Shown here: positions 1 to 8,006 of the stretch, piece by piece
Layout of the letters: each line of letters starts with the position of its first letter
Numbering within the stretch: the first letter of the stretch is position 1
From: an uncultured Collinsella sp.
GTDB taxonomy: Bacteria; Actinomycetota; Coriobacteriia; Coriobacteriales; Coriobacteriaceae
DNA length: 64,000 nucleotides
Assembly (NCBI GenBank): GCA_900541035.1
Contig: UQIN01000006.1
Coordinates: forward strand, 1 to 64,000
Direction of reading: 5' to 3'
Position numbers and translations under genes: made by a program
The notes under the pieces: model-generated
What the model was told of the DNA's origin: nothing
Databases searched by the model: none
What the model saw: only the letters and a program-made list of their open reading frames with translations

Positions 1-1
1 C

Positions 2-595
2 GACGAGACCTACTTCCCCGAGTCGTTCAAGGGCAACCACGCGAAGGGGTCGTTCGCGATGCCGCGCCCCTCCCGGCACCGCGGAAAACAGGTGCACAGG
101 CGCGGCCTCTCGCTCGAGCGGATCTGCGTCATGACCGGCGTGAACGACTCGGGCGAGACGTTCCTCGAGGTCTCGGGGCGGGGCGCCCTGTCGAGGGAAC
201 GCGCCATGGGCGTGCTGAGGGGCCGCATCGCGTCCGGCTCGGTCGTCGCGACCGACAGGGCGGCCGCCTACGTCGGCGTCCTCGCCGAGCTCGAGGTCGC
301 CGCGCACGCGGCCTACGACCCCAAGGACCGCTCCGAGGGGACCATCAACCGGGTCAACACCGTCCACTCGCTCCTCGCCGCCTTCATGGAGCCGTTCCGC
401 GGCGTGTCGACGAAGCACCTGGGCGCCTACCTCGCCTGGTTCAGGTGGTGCCGGACCTTCATGGCGACCGATTCCGGCGCCGCCGAGCGCACGGTCGCGA
501 GACAGCTCGCGAACGGGACCTGCGGGAGCCGCATCCGCGACATGTTCAACGTGGAGCCGCCCTACATGGACTACTGGGCCGCGTCCGCCGCATAG
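2..595 (+). CDS. IS1595 (ISXO2-like) transposase, 5'-truncated by window
   Basis: DDE transposase that would catalyse movement of the surrounding element. The reading frame is open from base 2. The motifs DETYFPESFKGNH near the start, RGLSLERICVMTGV, and NRVNTVHSLLAAF followed by GVSTKHLGAYLAW match the ISXO2-like domain, including the first catalytic Asp-Glu and the conserved Asn/His region that replaces the last acidic residue in part of this family. About 197 residues are visible; the N-terminal zinc-ribbon and first part of the domain are upstream of the window. The frame is intact to its stop, so the copy could be active. Confidence 0.85.
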   Translation, partial: DETYFPESFKGNHAKGSFAMPRPSRHRGKQVHRRGLSLERICVMTGVNDSGETFLEVSGRGALSRERAMGVLRGRIASGSVVATDRAAAYVGVLAELEVAAHAAYDPKDRSEGTINRVNTVHSLLAAFMEPFRGVSTKHLGAYLAWFRWCRTFMATDSGAAERTVARQLANGTCGSRIRDMFNVEPPYMDYWAASAA

Positions 596-641
596 GGGCG
601 GTAGAATGGTCGCACCGCGATAAACGAGGAGGGGTGCAACA

Positions 642-839
642 ATGCCGTCGAACGTACCGGCCACGACGATCCGCATCGACCCGGAGGTCAAGAGGGAGGC
701 AACCGTCATCCTGGACGAGCTCGGGCTCTCCATGTCGACCGCCGTCAACGCGTTCCTCAGGGCGCTCGTCAGGGAGGGCGGGATGCCGTTCGAGATGAAG
801 GTCAAGGCGCCGGCACCCGGCGAGGAAAAGGCGAGATAG
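642..839 (+). CDS. RelB/DinJ-family antitoxin, orphan
   Basis: Sixty-five-residue protein with a ribbon-helix-helix N-terminus: ATTIRIDPEVKREATVILDE then GLSMSTAVNAFLRALV, the DinJ/RelB signature. Such proteins bind their own promoter as dimers and neutralise a RelE/YafQ-type ribonuclease. A GAGGAGGGG ribosome binding site lies 7 bases before the ATG. No toxin gene follows; the next 170 bases hold only a hairpin and the probable IS end. It lies 46 bases after the transposase stop and appears to be inside the element, so it is either a passenger gene, the remnant of a toxin-antitoxin pair, or a regulator of transposition. Confidence 0.8.
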   Translation: MPSNVPATTIRIDPEVKREATVILDELGLSMSTAVNAFLRALVREGGMPFEMKVKAPAPGEEKAR

Positions 840-900
840 CCGGCGGGTCGGCCTGAAACGGCAGGACCCCGGCGAATAGCCTGACCGATCTTGGGCGCAT

Positions 901-936
901 CGCCCCCTTGCCGGGATCAAACCCGGCAAGGGGGCG
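901..936. repeat. 15-bp perfect inverted repeat
   Basis: The arms CGCCCCCTTGCCGGG (901-915) and CCCGGCAAGGGGGCG (922-936) are perfectly complementary around a 6-base loop. No T-run follows, so it is not a classical intrinsic terminator. It may stop transcription leaving the antitoxin gene or belong to the structure of the IS end. Confidence 0.7.
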
Positions 937-961
937 AATATTGTGCAATTGCAAAACGATT

Positions 962-993
962 GGGCTGAATGTCAATCTTGGTCTAACAGAGCC
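962..993. repeat. Probable right terminal inverted repeat of the IS
   Basis: The segment starts GGGCTGAATGTC and ends TCTAACAGAGCC. Its reverse complement starts GGCTCTGTTAGA, which is how I recall several IS1595-group ends. The partner end is not in the window. Confidence 0.4.
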
Positions 994-1015
994 TTAGTTA
1001 AAGTGCGCAGAAAGA

Positions 1016-2458
1016 CTAGTCCACCGAGATGTTGAGTGCCTTACCGCCCTCGTCCTTCTTGGTACCGATCACCATAGCGGCGACAAGAGCCAGAACGAAA
1101 GCGACCACACCGGAGATGACAAGGCCGATAAAGCCCGTGTCGATGCCGGCAGGGTTAATAAAGCTCGGGAAACCGAGCGGGCCGGAGGCGCCGAAGGCAT
1201 AGAGCTTGGCACCCATGAGGCCGGCAATGGCGCCGCCTACACCAGCGGAAATAAAGGTTGCCCACATAAGGCGCTTACGCGGCAGCAAGATGGCGTAAAG
1301 CGCAGGCTCGTTGACACCGAAAATCGAAGAGACAAGGGCGGGAATGTTGACGGCAGCATTTTCCTCGGAGTCCTTGGTTCGGATGATCATGCCAAGCACA
1401 GCGCCGGCGATGGCACAACCGCCTGCATACACGAGCGGGTTAATGAGGTCATAGCCGTAGGTTGCGACATCGAGAAACCACAGCGGGATGATACCCCAGT
1501 GCAGGCCGAACATGACGAGCAGGCTCCAGAACGTGCCGATGACGAAGCCGGCGATGGCGGGTTGGAAGTTGATGAGCATCAGAATGATCTGGGCAACGAT
1601 ATTGGAGAGGACCGTCATGACCGGACCGACCACAAGCAGGCCAAGGATGCCGCAAATGAGGAGCGTCAGGATGTTGGAGAAGAACGAGCTCACAAGCGCG
1701 GGCAGCGCGTTAGAAAGGGCCTTGTGTACCTTGGAGGCAATCCAGACGATAAAGATCGCAGGCAGAATCGTCGATGAGTAATTCTGCATGATCAGCGGGA
1801 TGCCAAAAATATCACCGTAGACATTGGACTCGAAGACCGTGCCGGCGCCGAGCGTGTAGAGCGGATCTCCGCCCATAAGGCCAACGAGCGTCGGGTAGAC
1901 GAGGATACCGCCGAGCGCCATTCCCATAACGGGCTTAAGTCCGAACTTCTTGGCCGACGTCCAGCCAATGATTAGCGGAAAGTAATAGAAGACCGAATCT
2001 CCGATTGCCGAGAGCGTCACATACGTATTGCTGTCCTTGGCAAGCCAACCGGCAACCGTGCAGAGCGCGAGCATCGACTTGATAAAGCCACCGGCCATAA
2101 GCACGCCAAGAACCGGTTGCAGAATCTCGGAGATGATGGCCAGCAGACGCGAGAATGGATCGCCCTTTTTGACGTCGTCGCCTTCATCGATATCGAGTGC
2201 GGGTTTGGAGTCGAACCCGCCAATCTGAACAAGGTCGTTGTAGACGGCCTCGACAGTGGCACCAATCACGACCTGATACTGTCCGCCGGCCTGGATGACG
2301 TCAACGACGCCCTTCGTCGCCTTAAGCTCATTGGTCTGGGCGAGCGATTCATCCTTGAGGTGGAAGCGGAGACGCGTAATGCAGTGGCTCACGTCTAACA
2401 CATTGTCTCGACCACCGACCTTTGTGATGATTTCATCGCAAAGCTTCTGGTATTTCAT
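1016..2458 (-). CDS. PTS beta-glucoside-type transporter subunit IIBC
   Basis: Membrane permease that imports and phosphorylates a sugar. The ATG at 2458 has an AAGGAG box 6 bases upstream, so the long N-terminal extension of the open frame is not used; the protein is 480 residues. Residues 1-90 are an EIIB domain with the phosphorylated Cys26 in SHCITRLRF. Residues ~105-465 are the multi-spanning EIIC domain with the GVNEPALYA motif near residue 380. There is no EIIA domain at the C-terminus, unlike full-length BglP, so phosphate must come from a IIA encoded elsewhere. It is the last gene of a four-gene minus-strand cluster with two ceramidase-fold proteins and an amidohydrolase, suggesting uptake of a substituted or conjugated sugar. 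The substrate cannot be read from the sequence. Confidence 0.88.
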   Translation of the reverse strand: MKYQKLCDEIITKVGGRDNVLDVSHCITRLRFHLKDESLAQTNELKATKGVVDVIQAGGQYQVVIGATVEAVYNDLVQIGGFDSKPALDIDEGDDVKKGDPFSRLLAIISEILQPVLGVLMAGGFIKSMLALCTVAGWLAKDSNTYVTLSAIGDSVFYYFPLIIGWTSAKKFGLKPVMGMALGGILVYPTLVGLMGGDPLYTLGAGTVFESNVYGDIFGIPLIMQNYSSTILPAIFIVWIASKVHKALSNALPALVSSFFSNILTLLICGILGLLVVGPVMTVLSNIVAQIILMLINFQPAIAGFVIGTFWSLLVMFGLHWGIIPLWFLDVATYGYDLINPLVYAGGCAIAGAVLGMIIRTKDSEENAAVNIPALVSSIFGVNEPALYAILLPRKRLMWATFISAGVGGAIAGLMGAKLYAFGASGPLGFPSFINPAGIDTGFIGLVISGVVAFVLALVAAMVIGTKKDEGGKALNISVD

Positions 2459-2651
2459 GGAATTCTCCTTTTTCTGAGCGGGGTATAGCATCGATTTCAT
2501 GCCTCCGTAGTCGACGTGGGAGGGCAAGGAACCCGCTTCCCCCTTTGAAATCCGCGGACGCACGTACGCCCGGGATGCGAAACGGCAGAGAAGATGGAAG
2601 ATGCTGATCACATGGCGGCGAGCCTCATTGGCCCATGTCACGCAATCAGGT

Positions 2652-3770
2652 CTACAAACGCGAATCTGCTGCGCCGAGAAGTCTCGTCGTCTGGCAGAAC
2701 TTGTCACACAGACGTTCCGGTTCGCCCTGGGGAATCTGAGTACGCTCGGTCTCAAAGGAGAGGCCGTACTCGCGTGCCGGAAGGAAATACTCGAAATAGC
2801 CGTTGGTGTAACCGCAAACTATTCCCTCGACCGGGCATTCGCGCTTCATGCGAATACCCAAGTCGCTGCCGAGCTCACTCGGGAACACAAAGAGATGCAG
2901 GCCGCCCAAACTGATGACGGCACACTTAAGCGTGAGCGAAAAGTCGTCATGGGCAACGGTGTGATAGAACGTCTGAGGCTCGATGCGGTCGAGAACGACC
3001 TCGCGATCGAGCTTGATCTGGGAAATCGCCTCGGCAAGACCGGTCGAAACGCGCTCGACCTCGGGAATGCCGCGTCCCTGGCGAAAATTGCGGTCGCTAC
3101 AGTCGCCAGCAGCACCGACGACCATGGCCGGATAGTAACCAAGACTCTGAGCGAGCTTTTTGCCGGTGAGACCGGCGAGTTCGCTCGTGAGCTCCGTGCA
3201 GTCGGGTCCGACGCAAGCGGAATGCACCGCCCAGTTCACAAAGCCCGCAAATGGCTTGCCTTCGGTATCGAAGAACGATACGACAATGACCTCATTGTCG
3301 GCGAGTTCACCTGGGATGATGCGGTTGTCGTAGAAACCGGTGATGACCCGCTTGCCCAAGCGACAAATCGCGGGCTGTGCGTTGGCGCGGCACTCCTCAA
3401 AGCATTGGCAAATGGTATCGAGGAACCAGCGGTAGTAGTTCTCGTCGAATTTTCCCGTCCACCAGCTGCGGTGGTAAGCGACGATTGAAGTATGGTCGTG
3501 CGTCGCCGAGAGCAGGACGCAATCACGGTCAATGCCGTAGCGCTCGGCGAGCATTGTCTTGACTTCCTCGGCCATGCTTTCCTCGAACTCGAGGACATCG
3601 GCATTAAAGAGAAACACTTCACGTTCGCCTTGCTGGAAGAGAATGGCGTTGGCGAAGACGTCGTCATGGACGCCCGTCGCAGGTTCAAGACGGTTGGGAA
3701 GATTGCGGTAGCCAATCAGGTAGATGTCGCCCTGTGGGGTGATTTTGCGGCGCGCGTGTCCAATGTTCAT
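2652..3770 (-). CDS. Neutral ceramidase-fold hydrolase, putative (first copy)
   Basis: A 372-residue protein starting with a good AAGGAG box 7 bases before the ATG. The N-terminus GHARRKITPQGD, HDDVFANAILF and LLSATHDHTS follow the pattern of the neutral/alkaline ceramidase N-terminal domain, with the zinc-type histidines of THDHT and of VNWAVHSAC. No signal peptide is visible, so the enzyme should be cytoplasmic, which does not fit a role on extracellular sphingolipid. It is much shorter than true neutral ceramidases (~650 residues). It lies 18 bases after the second ceramidase-like gene and 193 bases before the PTS gene. The family assignment is reasonable; the substrate is unknown and probably follows PTS import of a conjugated sugar. 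Confidence 0.65.
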   Translation of the reverse strand: MNIGHARRKITPQGDIYLIGYRNLPNRLEPATGVHDDVFANAILFQQGEREVFLFNADVLEFEESMAEEVKTMLAERYGIDRDCVLLSATHDHTSIVAYHRSWWTGKFDENYYRWFLDTICQCFEECRANAQPAICRLGKRVITGFYDNRIIPGELADNEVIVVSFFDTEGKPFAGFVNWAVHSACVGPDCTELTSELAGLTGKKLAQSLGYYPAMVVGAAGDCSDRNFRQGRGIPEVERVSTGLAEAISQIKLDREVVLDRIEPQTFYHTVAHDDFSLTLKCAVISLGGLHLFVFPSELGSDLGIRMKRECPVEGIVCGYTNGYFEYFLPAREYGLSFETERTQIPQGEPERLCDKFCQTTRLLGAADSRL

Positions 3771-3788
3771 GCACGTTCTCCTTCTGTG

Positions 3789-5036
3789 TCACGCCGCATT
3801 CAAGGCGGCAATGATGATTTCGACGAGGCGCTCATGGGATCCGGCGGCAAAACCGGAGTTCATGGCCTCATAGGTGATCTTTTCGTACGCGTCGGGAGCC
3901 GGTAGGTACTTCTGTCCGCCGTTGACGAGCGTGGCAAAGAACACAGAGCCGGACCGAGCGGCGCGCACAGTGGCGCCGAATGCACTCGAGACCTCGGGTT
4001 GTACGCCGACAAGCTCGACGTTTCCCAGCCGGAGCAGATAGACCCTCGTGCGCTGCTCGCCAGCGGCATGAAACTCATACGTTCGGTGCGGGGCCAAAGA
4101 GTGAAAATCGGCGCGTGTCTGAGCGGGCAGGAGAACGTCGACCGTGCGGGCATCGATGCCGGTAGCGTCATCCTCACGCGCCATGCGAGCGGCCTCGATT
4201 AAAGCATCGCCCAAGGCCTGCCCCTGCTGGTGCAGCATGCGGTATCCGTCCTCATGGGCATCGACCGTCTGCTTAACGCCGGCCGCATCGAACATGACGT
4301 TCATGGCGTGCTCCGCCGGACCTTGGTCGCCCGCGGCCCCTGGCAGCAACAGGGCAACGCCGCCCAGCTCGCGCTCGAGTGACATGGCGGCAAAACCAAA
4401 GAGGTCTCCGCTCGCCATGCGCCTCCCCTCGGAGTCGCGCGACCCGTCGAGCACGGAGGACTGAACGTCCGCCGTCGCGAGCACGGCAACATACTCGCCC
4501 CCGGCATCCCTTATGGCGAGTACGGGCATCGTGTGGTCGGCAAACCCCCTGGGATTCGAGCCCAACCACCAGCCGGCAGGCGTCTCAATGTCGCGATTAA
4601 CGTTCACGGGGCATTCGCCCTCCACAGTGGCGAGCGTGGCAGAGCGAATGCCCGCAACAGCGCGCTCGACAGCCGTGCGGGCGGCAGCGACGAGCGCTGC
4701 GCGATAGCGCTCGTTGCGATTGCGGGCAGCATCGTCGGCAAGATGCCCGGGAGTGCGGACGTGAGGCATGGAAAACGTGTGGGTAGGAACCACCCAAGAA
4801 TAAGCACCGCTGCAATTGGCGGCATCCTCAACAACCTCACGCAGATCGGCGAGTAGAGCCGGAGCGATCGAGGTGACCTCAAGCGAAAGGACGCAGGCAC
4901 GTCGCCCCGTCCCCTCGATGATAAGGGCACGGGCGAAGACCTCATGACGGAGTTCGTCGAAACCGTCGAACGGCAACACGTCCCCAAGATCGATGGCCAC
5001 ACGAGCGGCCCCAGCCCTCATCTCTCCTTCGTCCAT
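3789..5036 (-). CDS. Neutral ceramidase-fold hydrolase, putative (second copy)
   Basis: A 415-residue protein. The chosen ATG at 5036 has a GAGGGGAG box; upstream codons of the open frame lack one. It shares the ceramidase-domain layout with its neighbour: HEVFARALII, VVPTHTFSMPH in place of the usual THTHSGP, and TADVQSSVLDGSR. The third segment PGAAGDQGP corresponds to the conserved Gly-rich stretch of this fold. It has no signal peptide. The two copies are divergent, so they are not a recent duplication and may act on different substrates or as a heteromer. Gaps of 18 and 26 bases to its neighbours indicate one transcript. Confidence 0.62.
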   Translation of the reverse strand: MDEGEMRAGAARVAIDLGDVLPFDGFDELRHEVFARALIIEGTGRRACVLSLEVTSIAPALLADLREVVEDAANCSGAYSWVVPTHTFSMPHVRTPGHLADDAARNRNERYRAALVAAARTAVERAVAGIRSATLATVEGECPVNVNRDIETPAGWWLGSNPRGFADHTMPVLAIRDAGGEYVAVLATADVQSSVLDGSRDSEGRRMASGDLFGFAAMSLERELGGVALLLPGAAGDQGPAEHAMNVMFDAAGVKQTVDAHEDGYRMLHQQGQALGDALIEAARMAREDDATGIDARTVDVLLPAQTRADFHSLAPHRTYEFHAAGEQRTRVYLLRLGNVELVGVQPEVSSAFGATVRAARSGSVFFATLVNGGQKYLPAPDAYEKITYEAMNSGFAAGSHERLVEIIIAALNAA

Positions 5037-5062
5037 GGCAGATACTCCCCTCTGATTGCCAC

Positions 5063-6097
5063 TCACTCGACACCGTACAGTTGCTGCGCCGTACCGCCAA
5101 GCACAAGGTCGCTGTCTGTATCGCTCAGATTTGCAGCGCGAACGCAGGCGACACCCTCGGTGAGCCACTCGCGTTTAACGGGATAGCTCGTGCCAAAAAC
5201 AATATGGTCTGCACCCAGCACGTCAACCGCGCAGGCAAGGAGTGTCTTGCCCCAAGGCTGAGCATGGGACATGTCGAAATAGATGTTGTTCTCGAGGCGC
5301 CTGGAAACGGTCTCGGTATCGACCTGAAAACGGCCAGAAGCATCAGGGCGCTTGGGACCATGAGGCAGCAGCATCTCCTTGAACGCAAAGTATGCGCCGC
5401 CGAGCATGGAGTGGACCATCTTGATATTGGGGTAGCGCTCAAAGAAATCGCCAAAGATCTCTCGGCCGATCGCCGTAGTTTGGTCGACGCAGCGGCCATA
5501 AGAGCGGCGAAGGTTGTCGTACGCGAGAAGCGATTCGTTCTCGACCGGCACGGGAACATGGTGCACGTAAACGGTGACATGGCGTTCGTTCAGGTGCTCG
5601 AAAAAGCTCGAGAAGACCTGGTCGTCGAGATAGCGCTTGCCGTAGTGAGCGCAGAGCTGCACACCCGCAAAACCATCGTCGAGCCTGCGGTCGAGCTCCT
5701 CCAAATTCGCTTTGGTGCCAAAGGGCGGCACAGCGACAAGCGGAATCAGACGGCCACTTGACGCCTTCGCGTCAGCAGCCATACCGTCGTTGAAACGCCG
5801 GCACATCTCGAGCGACATCCACTCGTGACAGCCGGGGAGCTTGAGGATCGCCTTGTCGACCCCCGCCTCATCCATATCGGCCAAGCGCTTCTCGAGGGTG
5901 TAGTCGCCCTCAATGTAGTTAAGACCCGGAGAACCGGCGGGCATCTCGATCACGATCTGTCGTTTGCCGGCGGAATTCATGGTCAGATAGCCTTCGGTGT
6001 CATAGGCGCGGGGTACCTCGGCCAAAAACTGTTCGCAGAGCGTCTCGTCATGAAAGATGCGCTCGTCGAACCAGTAGGAATTTGCATCGATAATCAT
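5063..6097 (-). CDS. Amidohydrolase-2 family protein lacking usual metal ligands
   Basis: A 344-residue TIM-barrel protein of the amidohydrolase-2 (ACMSD-like) family, recognised from the overall pattern with YIEGDYTLEKRLADMDEAGVDKAIL, KMVHSMLGGAYFAF and IVFGTSYP. It is the first gene of the operon. Two landmarks are altered: the N-terminal His-x-His pair is IDANSYW here, and the Asp of the usual GSDYP motif is Ser in GTSYP. Loss of both suggests a metal-independent, re-purposed or non-catalytic protein. Histidines of VHHVPV and VHSMLGG remain. The start ATG at 6097 follows GAAAGGCGGTT, an acceptable ribosome binding site. Confidence 0.72.
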   Translation of the reverse strand: MIIDANSYWFDERIFHDETLCEQFLAEVPRAYDTEGYLTMNSAGKRQIVIEMPAGSPGLNYIEGDYTLEKRLADMDEAGVDKAILKLPGCHEWMSLEMCRRFNDGMAADAKASSGRLIPLVAVPPFGTKANLEELDRRLDDGFAGVQLCAHYGKRYLDDQVFSSFFEHLNERHVTVYVHHVPVPVENESLLAYDNLRRSYGRCVDQTTAIGREIFGDFFERYPNIKMVHSMLGGAYFAFKEMLLPHGPKRPDASGRFQVDTETVSRRLENNIYFDMSHAQPWGKTLLACAVDVLGADHIVFGTSYPVKREWLTEGVACVRAANLSDTDSDLVLGGTAQQLYGVE

Positions 6098-6178
6098 TGG
6101 TTGGAACCGCCTTTCATCTTGTTGAAAACATTCTAGAAAAGCAGGTACCCGGACATCAATTCCAGCTTAAGCCCATTG

Positions 6179-6195
6179 TATTCCATTTTGGAATA
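6179..6195. promoter_or_regulatory. Palindromic operator candidate for the PTS/ceramidase operon
   Basis: TATTCCA-TTT-TGGAATA is a perfect 7+3+7 palindrome 82 bases upstream of the first gene (start 6097). It is the only strong symmetric site in the leader and is placed where a repressor or activator could act. No regulator gene is adjacent. Confidence 0.45.
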
Positions 6196-6265
6196 GAACT
6201 AGCCGCTCACGCGCGAACCTCGCCCGCTCAACGAGACAAGCGCTAACAGCACGGGCTTAGACAGA

Positions 6266-6302
6266 AAACGGTCGGCCCGCATCCGTTGCGGGCCGACCGT
6301 TT
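6266..6302 (-). terminator. Intrinsic terminator after the aminotransferase gene
   Basis: A 15-bp perfect stem (6266-6280 with 6288-6302) around a 7-base loop, followed on the minus strand by TTTTCTGTC. It lies 21 bases past the stop of the XRE-aminotransferase gene. Confidence 0.8.
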
Positions 6303-6323
6303 CATTACAGGCTACCTTTGCCG

Positions 6324-7844
6324 TTACGCCTGGCGGTAATGGTCAAAGAAGTCGGCGAGGTCTTCGAGGGACTCTTTGAGTACTTCCATGCGCGGCAGGT
6401 ACACGATACGGAAGTGGTCGGGCTCAGCCCAGTTGAAGCCGCCGCCACGCGTGATCAGGATCTTCTTCTCGTGCAGCAGGTCAAGGGCGAACTGCTCGTC
6501 ATCGGTGATGTTGAACTTCTTCACATCCATCTTGGGGAAGATGTAGAACGCCGCGCGCGGCTTGACCACCGAGATGCCATCGATCTTGTTGAGTGCCTCA
6601 TACACAAAGTTGCGCTGCTCGTAGACACGACCGCCGGGACGGATGTAGTCGTTGACCGACTGATGGCCACCGAGCGCCGTCTGGACGATCGACTGGGCCG
6701 GCACGTTGGAGCACAGGCGCATGTTAGAGAGCATGTTGATACCCATAATGAAGTCGCTCATGCAGCGCTGGTTGCCCGAAAGCACCATCCAGCCAATACG
6801 ATAGCCCGCGATCATGTGCGACTTGGAAAGGCCGCTAAAGGTAACGCAGGGCAGATCGGGAGCGAGCGAGGCAATCGAGACGTGCTCGTAGCCGTCCATG
6901 CACAGACGGTCGTAGATCTCATCGGCAAAGATCATCAGCTGATGCCTGCGCGCAACCTCGACGATGCCCTCGAGCACCTCGCGCGGGTAGACCGAGCCCG
7001 TGGGGTTGTTGGGGTTGATGATGACGAGGGCCTTGGTCGCGCTCGTGATCTTGGACTCCATATCCTCCAGGTCGGGATACCAATCCGCCTGCTCATCGCA
7101 TAGATAGTGCACGGGATGACCGCCGGCGAGGGTTGCGCACGCCGTCCAGAGCGGATAGTCGGGGCTGGGGATCAAAATCTCGTCGCCATTGTCGAGCAGA
7201 GCGTTCATCGAAAGCTGAATGAGTTCGGACACGCCGTTGCCCGTGTAGATATGCTCCATCTGAACATTGGGCAGGCCCTTGATCTGCGAATACTGCATGA
7301 TCGCCTTGCGCGCAGAGAACAGGCCGCGCGAATTGGAATAGCCTTCGCAGTCGGGCAGCTGCTGGCGCATGTCCTTGATAACCTCGTCGGGCGTGCGAAA
7401 ACCGAAGGGCGCCGGGTTGCCGATATTGAGCTTGAGGATGCGCTCGCCCTCGTCCTCCATACGGGCAGCCTCGTCGACGACGGGACCGCGCACGTCATAC
7501 AGGACGTTATCGAGCTTGGTGGATTTAGAAAAAGTACGCATGGTGGTGCTCCTTGGAATTTGAGCTGAGAGACTAGGTTCGGATTTGGCAACGTTATGGG
7601 ACGAGGACGTCTCGACTTGATCGGCGTCACTGGCGAGCAGCCAGGAAACATCGACCTCCAAAATACGGGCGAGCAGCTCTGCCACATCGCGCCGCGGGAT
7701 CGTCTTGCCGCTCACATATTGGCTCATCTGACTCTTGCCGAGTTTTTTGCCGAGCATCTCCGATGCGCGGATTACATCCGACTGGCGAACGTCGCGATCG
7801 GACATGGTCTGTCGCAGGCGATCGCTAAACGTCTCTTGGGCCAT
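6324..7844 (-). CDS. XRE-HTH / AlaA-type aminotransferase fusion
   Basis: A 506-residue fusion. Residues ~5-70 form a Cro/C1-type helix-turn-helix (SDRLRQTMSDRDVRQSDVIR, GKSQMSQYVSGKTIPR). After a Ser-rich linker, residues ~102-506 align closely with E. coli AlaA: KLDNVLYDVRGPV, KLNIGNPAPFGF, IINPNNPTG and the PLP lysine in FSGLSKSH near residue 338. The enzyme part should transaminate pyruvate with glutamate. The full-length ATG at 7844 has AAGGAGGT 6 bases before it. A second AAGGAG sits 7 bases before the ATG at 7541, exactly where native AlaA would start, so a free aminotransferase may also be made. The fusion suggests a metabolite-sensing regulator like MocR proteins, but with an XRE rather than a GntR domain. 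Confidence 0.9.
   Translation of the reverse strand: MAQETFSDRLRQTMSDRDVRQSDVIRASEMLGKKLGKSQMSQYVSGKTIPRRDVAELLARILEVDVSWLLASDADQVETSSSHNVAKSEPSLSAQIPRSTTMRTFSKSTKLDNVLYDVRGPVVDEAARMEDEGERILKLNIGNPAPFGFRTPDEVIKDMRQQLPDCEGYSNSRGLFSARKAIMQYSQIKGLPNVQMEHIYTGNGVSELIQLSMNALLDNGDEILIPSPDYPLWTACATLAGGHPVHYLCDEQADWYPDLEDMESKITSATKALVIINPNNPTGSVYPREVLEGIVEVARRHQLMIFADEIYDRLCMDGYEHVSIASLAPDLPCVTFSGLSKSHMIAGYRIGWMVLSGNQRCMSDFIMGINMLSNMRLCSNVPAQSIVQTALGGHQSVNDYIRPGGRVYEQRNFVYEALNKIDGISVVKPRAAFYIFPKMDVKKFNITDDEQFALDLLHEKKILITRGGGFNWAEPDHFRIVYLPRMEVLKESLEDLADFFDHYRQA
7549..7554 (-). promoter_or_regulatory. Internal ribosome binding site for a free aminotransferase
   Basis: Read on the minus strand this is AAGGAG, 7 bases before an in-frame ATG at 7541 that begins MRTFSKSTKLDN, the natural N-terminus of AlaA homologues. 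It lies in the linker between the DNA-binding and enzyme domains. Confidence 0.55.
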
Positions 7845-7865
7845 TAGAACCTCCTTGCTGGCAAA

Positions 7866-7947
7866 GTTCAATTTATAGAACACAAATTGAACCTGAGTTC
7901 AATTTAGGCAGCAGTATAGCGCGGCGCATTATCCGAAAGTTCAATTT
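7866..7947. promoter_or_regulatory. Four-copy GTTCAATTT operator array
   Basis: GTTCAATTT occurs at 7866-7874, 7897-7905 and 7939-7947, and its inverse AAATTGAAC at 7884-7892. The copies at 7884 and 7897 form a palindrome with a 4-base centre. Direct copies are 31 and 42 bases apart, close to three and four helical turns. The array sits between the fusion gene and the LysR gene, directly upstream of the fusion gene, so autoregulation by its XRE domain is the simplest reading. Confidence 0.65.
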
Positions 7948-8006
7948 CATAAGAAAATGTACCGAACCCCGAGAATTGTCCCAAAGTAGACAACAGGTAC
8001 GCGCTT

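Larger units (their letters stand above)
1..993 (+). mobile_element. IS1595-family element, 3' portion
   Basis: The window opens inside an insertion sequence. The element contains the C-terminal two thirds of a transposase, an antitoxin gene, a 15-bp perfect hairpin and, at 962-993, a sequence ending in TCTAACAGAGCC that resembles the terminal inverted repeats I remember for IS1595 elements. The bases 994-1001 (TTAGTTAA) would be the 8-bp target duplication expected for this family, but the left end lies outside the window, so neither repeat nor duplication can be checked. The composition is richer in GC and uses different codons from the PTS gene that follows. Confidence 0.6.

Noticed and set aside
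2459..2755. N-terminal extension of the PTS permease frame
   Set aside because: The ATG at 2458 has AAGGAG at proper spacing and begins the EIIB domain; the extension is low in family similarity.
2601..3488. A 295-codon plus-strand frame opposite the ceramidase-like gene
   Set aside because: Antisense shadow without ribosome binding site or recognisable motif; the minus-strand gene has both.
5037..5168. Extended start of the second ceramidase-like gene overlapping the amidohydrolase
   Set aside because: The downstream ATG at 5036 has a strong ribosome binding site and avoids a 100-base overlap.
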